In this document: piece after piece, positions 54,507 to 63,211 of the stretch
Position numbering within the stretch: position 1 is the stretch's first letter
Layout: every line of letters begins with the position of its first letter
From: Candidatus Poribacteria bacterium
GTDB lineage: Bacteria; Poribacteria; WGA-4E; WGA-3G
Assembly: GCA_003635315.1 (NCBI GenBank)
Contig: PYJD01000010.1
Location: forward strand, 124,001-188,000
Length of the DNA: 64,000 nt
Direction: 5' to 3'
The notes under the pieces: generated by a model
Database searches by the model: none
The model's input: only the letters and a program-made list of their open reading frames with translations
What the model was told of the DNA's origin: nothing
Translations under genes and position numbers: made by a program

Positions 54507-56210
54507 ATGAATGTACAAGCTTGGACATTTGTAATGGTAGGACTCTCATTCGCCATATATATCGGTGTAGCAATATGGTCTCGTGCCCGTTCAACAGGTG
54601 ATTTTTACGTCGCTGGCAGCAATGTAAATCCTGTGGTAAATGGTCTTGCAACTGCTGCAGATTGGATGAGTGCAGCATCATTTATATCGATGGCTGGTCT
54701 AATCTCATTCATGGGACGAGATGGATCCGTATATCTTCTCGGTTGGACTGGAGGATATGTCCTATTAGCCTTACTCTTAGCTCCATACCTAAGGAAATTT
54801 GGTAAATATACAGTTCCAGATTTCGTAGGGGATCGATACTACTCTCAAGTAGCACGAATAGTTGCTGTTATCTGTGCAGTTTTTGTCTCCTTTACGTATG
54901 TATCCGGACAGATGCGAGGGGTCGGTATCGTCTTTTCGCGATTCCTAAATGTTGATATCACGATAGGGGTTATCATCGGTATGGGGATCGTTTTCTTCTA
55001 CGCTGTACTTGGTGGAATGAAAGGTATTACATACACCCAAGTTGCACAATATTGTGTCCTCATTTTTGCATTCATGGTTCCTGCTATTTTCATCTCAATT
55101 CTGATTACGGATATCCCTATTCCACAGATAGGATTAGGAGCAAAGGTCAATGATGGATCTGGGATGTATTTATTAGATAGACTCAACGGTTTAAATGAAG
55201 CACTCGGTTTTGATAAATATACAGATGGTAGTAAATCGAAGATAGATGTAATTTGCTTTACAGCAGCATTAATGTTAGGTACGGCAGGTCTCCCTCATGT
55301 GATCATACGTTTCTATACTGTTCGTAAAGCCTCTGATGCACGCATTTCCGCTGGATGGGCACTCTTATTTATTGCTCTACTCTACACAACAGCACCCGCA
55401 GTAGCAATTTTCGCTCGTACAAACTTACTAAAAACTATAACAACAGAACAAGATAATGGACAATTAGTAGATGTAAAATATGAGGAGGTGCCAGAATGGT
55501 TTAAGAATTGGGAAGAAACAGGTTTAATTACATTCACTGACCATAACAACGATGGTGCGATCCAATATCGTCCTCCAAATGCTACAGTCAAAAATGAACT
55601 AAAAATTGATAAAGATATCATGGTATTGGCAAATCCTGAAATAGCAAAATTACCAAATTGGATCGTAGGATTAGTTGCTGCTGGCGGTTTAGCAGCGGCA
55701 TTATCAACTGCTGCCGGATTATTATTAGTTATTTCAACAGCTATAGCTCATGACTTACTAAAAGGATGTGTAATACCGGGTCTATCAGAAAAACAGGAAT
55801 TAACTGCAGCGCGAATTGCTTCGGGGGTAGCAGTATGTATTGCAGGATACTTCGGCATTGATCCACCCGGGTTTGTCGGAGAGGTCGTGGCATTTGCATT
55901 TGGTCTTGCTGCAAGTTCATTCTTTCCCGCCATTGTGTTAGGTATATTCTCAAAACGCATGAATAAAGCTGGGGCTGTGAGTGGTATGATTGTAGGAATA
56001 ACATTTACTGCAGCATATATAATCTATTTCAAATTTATACTACCAGATGGAATGAATATCTCTGAAAATTGGCTATTTGGAATATCTCCTGAAGGTATTG
56101 GTACAATCGGTATGGTCATAAACTTCATTACAGCATTCATCGTTTCAGAATTTACACCACCGCCACCTGATGAAGTTCAAGCCTTAGTTGAAGATATACG
56201 CATGCCTTAG
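54507..56210 (+). CDS. Sodium:solute symporter family protein (VC_2705-type)
   Basis: 567 residues, about 13 membrane helices. It imports an organic acid or similar solute with sodium. The SSS start is present: IGVAIWSRARSTGDFYVAGS and TAADWMSAASFISMAG, then GGMKGITYTQVAQY and LMLGTAGLPHVIIRFYTV, with the family signature around 280-300. The extra soluble loop between helices (EEVPEWFKNWEETGL, about 325-360) is typical for the VC_2705 subfamily paired with DUF4212. Acetate or propionate are common substrates of relatives, but this is not decided here. Confidence 0.88.
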   Translation: MNVQAWTFVMVGLSFAIYIGVAIWSRARSTGDFYVAGSNVNPVVNGLATAADWMSAASFISMAGLISFMGRDGSVYLLGWTGGYVLLALLLAPYLRKFGKYTVPDFVGDRYYSQVARIVAVICAVFVSFTYVSGQMRGVGIVFSRFLNVDITIGVIIGMGIVFFYAVLGGMKGITYTQVAQYCVLIFAFMVPAIFISILITDIPIPQIGLGAKVNDGSGMYLLDRLNGLNEALGFDKYTDGSKSKIDVICFTAALMLGTAGLPHVIIRFYTVRKASDARISAGWALLFIALLYTTAPAVAIFARTNLLKTITTEQDNGQLVDVKYEEVPEWFKNWEETGLITFTDHNNDGAIQYRPPNATVKNELKIDKDIMVLANPEIAKLPNWIVGLVAAGGLAAALSTAAGLLLVISTAIAHDLLKGCVIPGLSEKQELTAARIASGVAVCIAGYFGIDPPGFVGEVVAFAFGLAASSFFPAIVLGIFSKRMNKAGAVSGMIVGITFTAAYIIYFKFILPDGMNISENWLFGISPEGIGTIGMVINFITAFIVSEFTPPPPDEVQALVEDIRMP

Positions 56211-57185
56211 ATACTCAAAAATTAATTGAGGGTTTTGCATAAATCCCTACTGAAATACACTAAATATTCAAATACCATTTCTATGAAATATTATGACATA
56301 TTAACATCATCCAACACATCCGGTAGGAGCGGTTTGGAACCGCTGCATAGGCGTCAATTAGAAATTGTATAAATACTGGAATTTTACGCCACAAAATACC
56401 AACTCAGGATATAGCTAAAAATAAATTGAAGAAATATAAATAATCAAACATCACATATATGAAAAAGAGTTGACAGAATAGTAAATCGCACGTTACAATA
56501 ACATGTAGACAATAAATATAATACTCATGCTAATATATTATGCCAATTCTATATATTATTCTGCAATTCTTTGTAGGTCGGGTAGAGGTACGAAACCCGA
56601 CGAATTCCATTGACAATAATACGACACATACTAAATCGACAATTAAGGACTAAGGCATACATTAAGAGAACTTATTAAATATAAAATAAGAGAAATAAAT
56701 GATGAAAATCTACAAATACGATCCTAAATACAAACCTTTATACAAAAGAGCTTTATGTCGAAAAATCAACTATATTATGCAGGTTGGAATTGTCAAAATT
56801 CACAAGGACAAGAAAAACACAAAATCACACAATTTGGAAATTCTTAAAAAGTCAATTTAAAGTGGAGTAAAGTCAGTCTATGACAGAGGTTAGAGGGGTA
56901 ATTTACACCAATTTCAATGACACACAATGTGTCAAAAAGTGTAACTTTTTTCACATTTTCGTCACTTCTCGACATATGGAGAAAATCAAGATTTTCACGA
57001 TTTATCAACAGGGAATTTAGGATTAAAGGTCTGTTTTTGCACCTTATTAAGTTGTCGTATATTAGGATTAAAAGTTAAATCTACGACTATGAGTTATAAT
57101 ACTATTTCTTAAGAAATATATCTCTTTATAGATTTATGAGATATGCTCCACATTTATGAAACGTGCTCAAATAAATAATTGAAAT
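56211..57185. other. 975-base intergenic region with the second copy of the long repeat
   Basis: It starts with ATACCATTTCTATGAAATATTATG and a GGTAGGAGCGGTTTGGAACCG palindrome, then AT-rich DNA and a GTAGGTCGGGTAGAGGTACG unit at about 56573. The long element (56690-57085) follows, then about 100 bases before the DUF3352-like gene. These blocks occur in the same order at 25585-26835. No gene is supported; a 55-codon frame at 56702-56869 is not kept in the other copy. Confidence 0.65.
56690..57085 (+). repeat. Long non-coding repeat element, copy 2 (covarying hairpin)
   Basis: Second copy of the element at 26450-26835. After the shared 47-base core (56871-56917) comes TGACACA-CAA-TGTGTCA (56917-56933), a 7-bp stem at the place where copy 1 has TCCTACA-AAA-TGTAGGA. 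Three of seven pairs differ and each change is matched on the other arm. Then AAAAAGTGTAACTTTTTT and GGGAATTTAGGATTAAAGGT follow as in copy 1. A third, short copy with the same TGACACA stem lies at 26255-26271. Confidence 0.75.
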
Positions 57186-58886
57186 ATGATGAAAAATAGA
57201 ATATCAACGAAAAATAAAAATAAAGATAAATCATGTGGTAATTCACTCAGTTCATATCTGGGTTTTTATATTGCTTTGGCAGTCATAGCAACTCTCTTTA
57301 CAAACACTACAGTTGATGCAGCAGATATAACTGATTTTATACCTATTGATAGTATACTCTACCTACAACTCAACGATATTAATGATTTATATACAGAAAT
57401 TCAGATATCAGATAGTTGGGATCATGCCATTAATAACTTATTTCCTGAAGACGAATTAGAAGAGTTACAGAAAGGTATCTTATTCATACAGACGATTCTA
57501 ATGACTGATCCTGCAACAATTATTGATACGATAGGTTCCCGTTCTGGAATAACGTTCTGGAACTTATCTCCGGAAGATTTACAAGGTGGTTTAGTTATTC
57601 ATAGCGGTGGGAATCTTACTGAACTACAGAAGATAACAAAAATTCTTACAGGTATGATGGGCACAGATGCTGATATAACATTCACACTGAATGCCGGAGA
57701 ACATGAAAAAGTTAAATACAGTTCCCTACAATTTCAGGAAATATTCGTCACATTTGGTTTTGTCAGTGATTTTCTTGTCGTTGGTATTGGGGAGAATAGT
57801 ATTGAAACACTCATTGACACCTACCGCAAGAAAAGACCATCATTAAAGAAGAACAATGCATATACAAAAGTAGAAAAGAAATATGGTGATGGTCAGTTTT
57901 CTATATTTATGTATGCTCCCGAAGTACTACCTAAAATTAGTGGGTTGTCAGATGAACTACAAGAACAACTTCAAGCATTTAATACGCTTTTCGTAAATCT
58001 CAATCTCCTTGAAGGGCATCGACTCATACAACTTCATACAGATTTTAACCCAAATTTACCTGAAAATTATATCTCCGAGTTACTGATCAAGGGTACAGAA
58101 TTAGAATCTATAAACAAAGCAACAGGTGATGAAGCACTGTTTATTGCAATTTCTCCCAATATAGTAAAAACACTGTGGAACATCTTAGAAACTGAAATTG
58201 AAACTAATGCTAATCAGGACATTTACGACTTTATAACCTATATAGAGGGGTTATTAAACCTTGATCTAAACAATGACATCTTTCCTGGACTAACAGGAGA
58301 ATATGCTATTTCGGTCGATGATTTTCATCAATTTGATCCGAGTTCAATAGAAAGTCTGGAATTAGAGTTAATAAACACCTTTACAATTGATGCAGCAAAT
58401 GTAGATACTAATGGGGGTTTACTTTATATACCCAGTAATATAGACAAATGGAATCAAATACAAAACAGTCTATCTAACTTACAGAATATCTCAGTCACTA
58501 AAACCGAATTTAATGGTACCAAGGTATCAAGGTTTGCATCAAACATACATTTTGCCAAAAAAGATAGTGTATCAATATTAAGCTTCTCAGAAAACCAGAC
58601 TTTCTCTATCCTTGATAGAATTCAGAATAGAAAAAAATTAACATATTTCAAGGGAATCCCAAAAAATCCCCTAATTGTATTGCACTTTGACCTACTGAGC
58701 TTTTTACAAGCCCATGCAAACCCTCATCGATTACAAAATGATGGTAATGAACATGAAGAAACATCACGAATTCTTGCATGGATTGTTGTTAAAGATAATG
58801 AAGCGGTCTTTAAATCAATTCTCTCTGATAAAGACTCACCACTTGAAGTAATGTCCAAACTAATTCCACTTATTCAGCCATTCTGA
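57186..58886 (+). CDS. Secreted DUF3352-like protein
   Basis: 566 residues. A signal or anchor segment (about 25-42, LGFYIALAVIATLF) is followed by ADITDFIPIDSILYLQLNDI, the usual start of DUF3352 proteins, in which two mixed alpha/beta modules sit behind the signal. Function of that family is unknown. Pieces such as FVSDFLVVGIGENSIETLID near 200 and EYAISVDDF near 375 fit. The start has two adjacent ATGs and no clear ribosome site. A small membrane protein follows 15 bases later, so they are likely co-transcribed. Confidence 0.7.
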   Translation: MMKNRISTKNKNKDKSCGNSLSSYLGFYIALAVIATLFTNTTVDAADITDFIPIDSILYLQLNDINDLYTEIQISDSWDHAINNLFPEDELEELQKGILFIQTILMTDPATIIDTIGSRSGITFWNLSPEDLQGGLVIHSGGNLTELQKITKILTGMMGTDADITFTLNAGEHEKVKYSSLQFQEIFVTFGFVSDFLVVGIGENSIETLIDTYRKKRPSLKKNNAYTKVEKKYGDGQFSIFMYAPEVLPKISGLSDELQEQLQAFNTLFVNLNLLEGHRLIQLHTDFNPNLPENYISELLIKGTELESINKATGDEALFIAISPNIVKTLWNILETEIETNANQDIYDFITYIEGLLNLDLNNDIFPGLTGEYAISVDDFHQFDPSSIESLELELINTFTIDAANVDTNGGLLYIPSNIDKWNQIQNSLSNLQNISVTKTEFNGTKVSRFASNIHFAKKDSVSILSFSENQTFSILDRIQNRKKLTYFKGIPKNPLIVLHFDLLSFLQAHANPHRLQNDGNEHEETSRILAWIVVKDNEAVFKSILSDKDSPLEVMSKLIPLIQPF

Positions 58887-58901
58887 TGGAGGAATATAAT
58901 T

Positions 58902-59171
58902 ATGTTTGAACAAGCATATGCATATTATAAAAAAGCAAAATGGTTGCATCGGATATATTTTATTATCGGTTTACTCCTTGGGATGTATATGTATTACCAT
59001 GCTTATTCTCACTTAAATAATAATATTAGTGGCAGTATACCAATATTGATGTTATCAGGTTCATTATTCATTGCCACAGGCATACTTGATTTAACAAAAA
59101 ACTCGTTAACCACCAGTTTATTATCAGCACTTTCCGCAATAATCGCTTTTGTTCTTTATTTATTTCATTAA
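58902..59171 (+). CDS. Small membrane protein with three helices
   Basis: 89 residues, unrecognised. Membrane helices at about 17-35, 42-62 and 68-87 with the end in KNSLTTSLLSALSAIIAFVL. GGAGG stands before the ATG. It follows the DUF3352-like gene closely and could be its membrane partner. Confidence 0.6.
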   Translation: MFEQAYAYYKKAKWLHRIYFIIGLLLGMYMYYHAYSHLNNNISGSIPILMLSGSLFIATGILDLTKNSLTTSLLSALSAIIAFVLYLFH

Positions 59172-59275
59172 TAGTTTAAAATTGAATATAGATAGTTTTA
59201 GAAAGGAATCTGCATTCCCAATAGTTCATTCCAGGTAAACACCGTTTCAAATATCACTAAGGTTGGTGAAGATTA

Positions 59276-60112
59276 ATGGGAATATGCAGAAATGTAAAAA
59301 TGATAGATGTTTGTTTTTTTGCTGACGAAGTTTCCAGGGATGATTTTGAGGAAGCCATTAAACTCGGTGTCGAAGCCGGCGCTAACTCTGTTGAAGTTAG
59401 GGGTGGTGTATGGAGTAAACATGTAACCGAAATCGATGATGATGATGTAAAACGTGTTCAGGACGTATTAAGTAAATATAATGTTCGTGTAGCAAGTATC
59501 GGTTCACCCTTCGGTAAATGTTCCATTGACAATCCAGAAGAATATGAAAGACATCTGCGGCATTTTGATAGAATGGTCGAATTAGCACATCAATTTGATA
59601 CACAGATTATCCGTGGGTTTGCTTTCTGGAATCCTAACCGTAAAATGAAGGAATCTTCTCGACCAGATATTAACGACTACATCGATCTGATAGTAGAAAA
59701 ACTCTCACCTGTGGTGCCAATAGCTGAAAGTGCAAATGTAACGCTTTCATTCGAGAATGAAGATGCCACACTTGCTGGAACATGTGAGGAAACACGGACA
59801 GTTATTGATGCACTTGGTAATAGTCCAGCACTTTCATCATGTTGGGATGTTAATAACGGATTACATTGCGGAGAAAACCCTTTACCGGATGGATATTCAT
59901 TTATAAAAGGACTGGTACGACATGTTCATGTGAAACCTAACCGTGAAAAAAACTTGGATCCAATTCGGGACACAAAGTTAACATACAATCAGTTGTTGAA
60001 GACTCTAATAGATGATGGATTTACTGGTGCAGCAAGTATAGAACACTGGGGAAATCCAGAACAGATGTTAGATGGTATTCGTCAACTCCGATCGGTTGTT
60101 GATAATTTGTAG
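59276..60112 (+). CDS. Sugar phosphate isomerase/epimerase (xylose isomerase-like TIM barrel)
   Basis: 278 residues. The AP-endonuclease-2/IolE-type barrel starts at MIDVCFFADEVSRDDFEEA (codon 9, ATG at 59300, is another possible start). Metal-binding acids expected for the family lie in LSFENEDAT (near 158), SCWDVNNGLH (near 192), VRHVHVKPN (near 218) and ASIEHWGNP (near 258), in proper order. It would isomerise or epimerise a sugar, keto-sugar or inositol derivative. It is followed by an SGNH hydrolase and two dehydrogenases of sugar type on the same strand, so a small catabolic run is likely. Confidence 0.85.
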   Translation: MGICRNVKMIDVCFFADEVSRDDFEEAIKLGVEAGANSVEVRGGVWSKHVTEIDDDDVKRVQDVLSKYNVRVASIGSPFGKCSIDNPEEYERHLRHFDRMVELAHQFDTQIIRGFAFWNPNRKMKESSRPDINDYIDLIVEKLSPVVPIAESANVTLSFENEDATLAGTCEETRTVIDALGNSPALSSCWDVNNGLHCGENPLPDGYSFIKGLVRHVHVKPNREKNLDPIRDTKLTYNQLLKTLIDDGFTGAASIEHWGNPEQMLDGIRQLRSVVDNL

Positions 60113-60141
60113 TCAATATATACTAAAGGAGAAAATACATT

Positions 60142-61134
60142 ATGCAGGTAAAACCTGATGCACCCCATGTAAATTGGCAGGGAGTTGTCTCTATTGAGAG
60201 AATAGACAATTCCCTGATGCCGTGGAGAACTCCTCATGAACAACATATCCTCTTTCCTAAACCTTTATTGGAACGTTCTGCAATGCCTGCTGGTGTAAGA
60301 ATTAGTTTACGAAGTAATACGACACACATTTCAGGTAGCATAATTGAACAAGGTGACACAGGGATGATAGATCTATGTTGTGATGGCGAATTCATTTCTT
60401 CATATGATCTAAAAGGAGAAAATCAGTTTAGGTTCGATAACTTATCTAATCAGGATAAACTTATAGAATTATGGTTACCTCAATATGGGAGATTTCAACT
60501 TAGACATTTAGATATTGATGACGGGGCATCGTTAGATCCGTTTATTGATAAACGTCCGCGTTGGATAACTTATGGAAGTTCTATCACCCAATGTAGAGCC
60601 GCAGCATCACCTACACAGACGTGGCCCGCTGTTGTAGCACGTGAGTGTAATTTCAATCTCACATGTTTGGGTTATGGAGGACAGTGCCATCTTGACCCGA
60701 TGATAATCAGAATGATACGAGACCTACCAGCAAACTATATTTCTATGTGTCTTGGAATAAATATTCTGGGTGCATCCAGTTTAGGACCTCGTGCTTTCCG
60801 TCCTGCTATCATCGGGGCAGTTGAGATAATCCGAGAAAAACATGCAGATATTCCAATTGTCCTTATGTCTCCTATTCTTGCAACCAATCGAGAAGAAAAT
60901 AAGAATCCTGTCGGTTTTAATCTACAGATAATGAGAGAGGAAGTACACTCGGCTGCAGAAGCTCTTGCGTCCCACGGAGATGAGAATATCCATTATGTCA
61001 ATGGGTTAGATATCTTTGGTCCAGAATATATAGAACTCTTACCTGATGATGTACATCCTGACGCAGAAGGATATAGAGTCATGGGTAAGAATTTTGCAGC
61101 TAATGTTGCAAGTAAGTATTTCGTTGAATCATAA
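60142..61134 (+). CDS. SGNH/GDSL-family hydrolase
   Basis: 330 residues. An N-terminal beta-rich domain (to about 135) is followed by an SGNH domain. The nucleophile is in ITYGSSITQ (near 150), the block II Gly in LGYGGQ (near 174), the block III Asn in LGINILG (near 208), and the D-x2-H of block V in PDDVHPDAEGY (near 300). The fold has the order seen in carbohydrate esterases of CE2/CE3 type and in rhamnogalacturonan acetylesterase-like enzymes, so deacetylation of a sugar is plausible. AAAGGAG precedes the ATG. No signal peptide. Confidence 0.85.
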   Translation: MQVKPDAPHVNWQGVVSIERIDNSLMPWRTPHEQHILFPKPLLERSAMPAGVRISLRSNTTHISGSIIEQGDTGMIDLCCDGEFISSYDLKGENQFRFDNLSNQDKLIELWLPQYGRFQLRHLDIDDGASLDPFIDKRPRWITYGSSITQCRAAASPTQTWPAVVARECNFNLTCLGYGGQCHLDPMIIRMIRDLPANYISMCLGINILGASSLGPRAFRPAIIGAVEIIREKHADIPIVLMSPILATNREENKNPVGFNLQIMREEVHSAAEALASHGDENIHYVNGLDIFGPEYIELLPDDVHPDAEGYRVMGKNFAANVASKYFVES

Positions 61135-61202
61135 TTCTCTTTATTCAATCTAAGTTCAATTTATTGCACTCTCATTTATTAATTGTATTATGGAGAAAAG
61201 TA

Positions 61203-62282
61203 ATGAAAACATATCGTGCTGCAGTTATCGGTTGTAGTAGAATGGGAGCATTCATAGATAATGAAGTTACTGATTATAAAGCGATTAAATTACCATATTC
61301 TCACGCAGCTGGCTATTTTGATGAAGAACGCACGGCTCTGATTGCCTGTTCAGACTTACGACCCAAGGTCATGGAACATTTTGGTGAAAGATATAATGTG
61401 CCAAAAGCAAATCAATATACCGATTATCGTGAGATGATAGAGCAAGAAAAGCCTGATATTGTCAGTGTTGCCACACAACCTGAACACCGTGCAGAAATTG
61501 TAATTTATGCTGCTGAACACGGCGCAAAGGCGATTTATGCTGAAAAAGCTATGGCATCCTCTATGGATGAGGCTGCAGCAATGGTTTCTGCTGTTGAAGA
61601 AAATAACGTCTTTTTCAATCTCGGTACCAATAGACGTTGGGAAATCGGTTTTGATAAGATGAAAGAAGTCATTGATAGTGGAGAATTGGGGAAACTCCGT
61701 AATCTAATTATCTATTCAAATGCTACTCTATTCAATTCAGCAAGTCATCATCTTGACCTAATCTTAAGGTTGAATAGTGATGTTGCTGCGACTTGGGTTA
61801 CAGGATATCTCCCGCAAGGCAATTCGATTTTTGATGGTGATATACTCAAAGTGGACCCAGTAGGTGGAGGAACTATTCAATTTGAGAACGATGTTACTGC
61901 TCATGCCCTATTAACACCGCGTAGTAGTGAATGGGAAGCAATTTGCGATGGTGGTACTGTAACATGTTGGAACAACGGTTGGCAGTGGCATGTACGAAAA
62001 AAGCAAGATCTACCCGGTTGGCGTGGAGGCATGGTTCCAGATACTTTTCCTGAATTTGAACGTGAAAGCAGTACAGCAAACTTGATTAAAGACCTTGTTC
62101 ACTCTTTAGATACTGGTGAACCACCCAGAGGAGGGGTACGGTGTGCATACGCCAGTACAGAACTAATCTTCGGTATAATTCAATCACACCTAAATGATGG
62201 TGCCAGAATCCCGCTACCTCTTGAAAATTCAAAAATACGTTTAGACAGAAGTCCTTCAGCAAGACAACCTCGAATTGAGTAA
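61203..62282 (+). CDS. Gfo/Idh/MocA family oxidoreductase
   Basis: 359 residues from the ATG at 61203, where GGAGAAAAG is at proper distance (an earlier TTG at 61164 has none). The Rossmann segment is AAVIGCSRMGAFIDNE, the conserved EKP is here AEKAMASS (Lys kept, Pro lost), and the substrate-binding region contains SASHHLDLILRL. It belongs to the NAD(P)-dependent sugar dehydrogenase family. It stands in a run with an isomerase and an SGNH hydrolase. The altered EKP and an unusual C-terminus give a different profile from the other members in the window. Confidence 0.9.
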   Translation: MKTYRAAVIGCSRMGAFIDNEVTDYKAIKLPYSHAAGYFDEERTALIACSDLRPKVMEHFGERYNVPKANQYTDYREMIEQEKPDIVSVATQPEHRAEIVIYAAEHGAKAIYAEKAMASSMDEAAAMVSAVEENNVFFNLGTNRRWEIGFDKMKEVIDSGELGKLRNLIIYSNATLFNSASHHLDLILRLNSDVAATWVTGYLPQGNSIFDGDILKVDPVGGGTIQFENDVTAHALLTPRSSEWEAICDGGTVTCWNNGWQWHVRKKQDLPGWRGGMVPDTFPEFERESSTANLIKDLVHSLDTGEPPRGGVRCAYASTELIFGIIQSHLNDGARIPLPLENSKIRLDRSPSARQPRIE

Positions 62283-62388
62283 GATTGCCATATTTAATGA
62301 AAATGTGATTAATCATCACACAATATACATTCATCTGGTTACTTAAAATGAAAGACTATTACATATCTTCTATTAGGAGAATTCTAAA

Positions 62389-63105
62389 ATGAAACATACT
62401 TTGTATTATATGAGTGTCATTCTATTAATTATCTGTGGAACAATCGCTTATGCAGTACACGATGAGGATAAAGGTCCAGAAAAATTCGGTAATTATGAAT
62501 TCAAAGAACAAGATATCAAAGCTGCAACGGATGCCTGTGAAGCAGGTGGTAAACCTGGTCCTGAATATGTTCCTACTGTTCGGGATAAACAACCGAATTT
62601 AGCATTATTGAAAGATGCCAAACCAGATGCCTCTTCTCAATTAAATGGTTGGTGTCCTCAACGACACTGTATAGAGTATCTGAACGATGGTTTTTATAAT
62701 AACTGCCGTAGTTGGATCATTGGTACACTACCCGGGTGGGCTCAAATAGATATTGGTGCGGTTGCGAATGTAAACACTATCTATTTTGGTAGTGATCATT
62801 CCCAAGGATTTCTTGATAGAATGGCAAAAGACTTTGATATCCTTGTTGCCACTGTGAAGGCAGATGCAGACTCCGAAGCTAATACATGGAAAAAGGTATA
62901 TACCCATAAAGGTGATAACATTAGCAAAACCACTGAATTTACTTTTGACGATGTTGAAGCAAGATGGGTACGCGTTCACATTCGTTCAAATGCAGGCACG
63001 CGTATTGATGAGATAGAAATATACGGTGGTGGGGATCCCATGGCAGTTGATCCGACAAATAAAATGACTATTGTTTGGGGACAAATAAAAGCAAATATAA
63101 AATAA
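62389..63105 (+). CDS. Secreted discoidin (F5/8 type C)-like protein
   Basis: 238 residues. Signal peptide 1-22 (LYYMSVILLIICGTIAYA). A discoidin-like jelly roll (about 62-215): NLALLKDAKPDASSQ, CIEYLNDGFYNNCRSWI, GWAQIDIGAVANVNTIYFG, then EARWVRVHIRSNAGTRIDEI. These domains bind sugars or membranes. The tail KMTIVWGQIKANIK resembles the end of the LamG protein at 48285. AGGAG precedes the ATG. A gene of this type next to sugar enzymes fits carbohydrate capture. Confidence 0.83.
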   Translation: MKHTLYYMSVILLIICGTIAYAVHDEDKGPEKFGNYEFKEQDIKAATDACEAGGKPGPEYVPTVRDKQPNLALLKDAKPDASSQLNGWCPQRHCIEYLNDGFYNNCRSWIIGTLPGWAQIDIGAVANVNTIYFGSDHSQGFLDRMAKDFDILVATVKADADSEANTWKKVYTHKGDNISKTTEFTFDDVEARWVRVHIRSNAGTRIDEIEIYGGGDPMAVDPTNKMTIVWGQIKANIK

Positions 63106-63211
63106 GAAAATTATTCAATAAGGTGATAATAGTGCAGTATGTAATATTACTGACACTCATATTATGTGTCAGCACAACTTAATTAACATGGGGTAGCCTA
63201 AAAGGTAAGTA

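Noticed and set aside
56702..56869. 55-codon open frame inside the long repeat
   Set aside because: The matching stretch in the copy at 26450-26835 differs by indels that break the frame, so there is no sign of coding selection.
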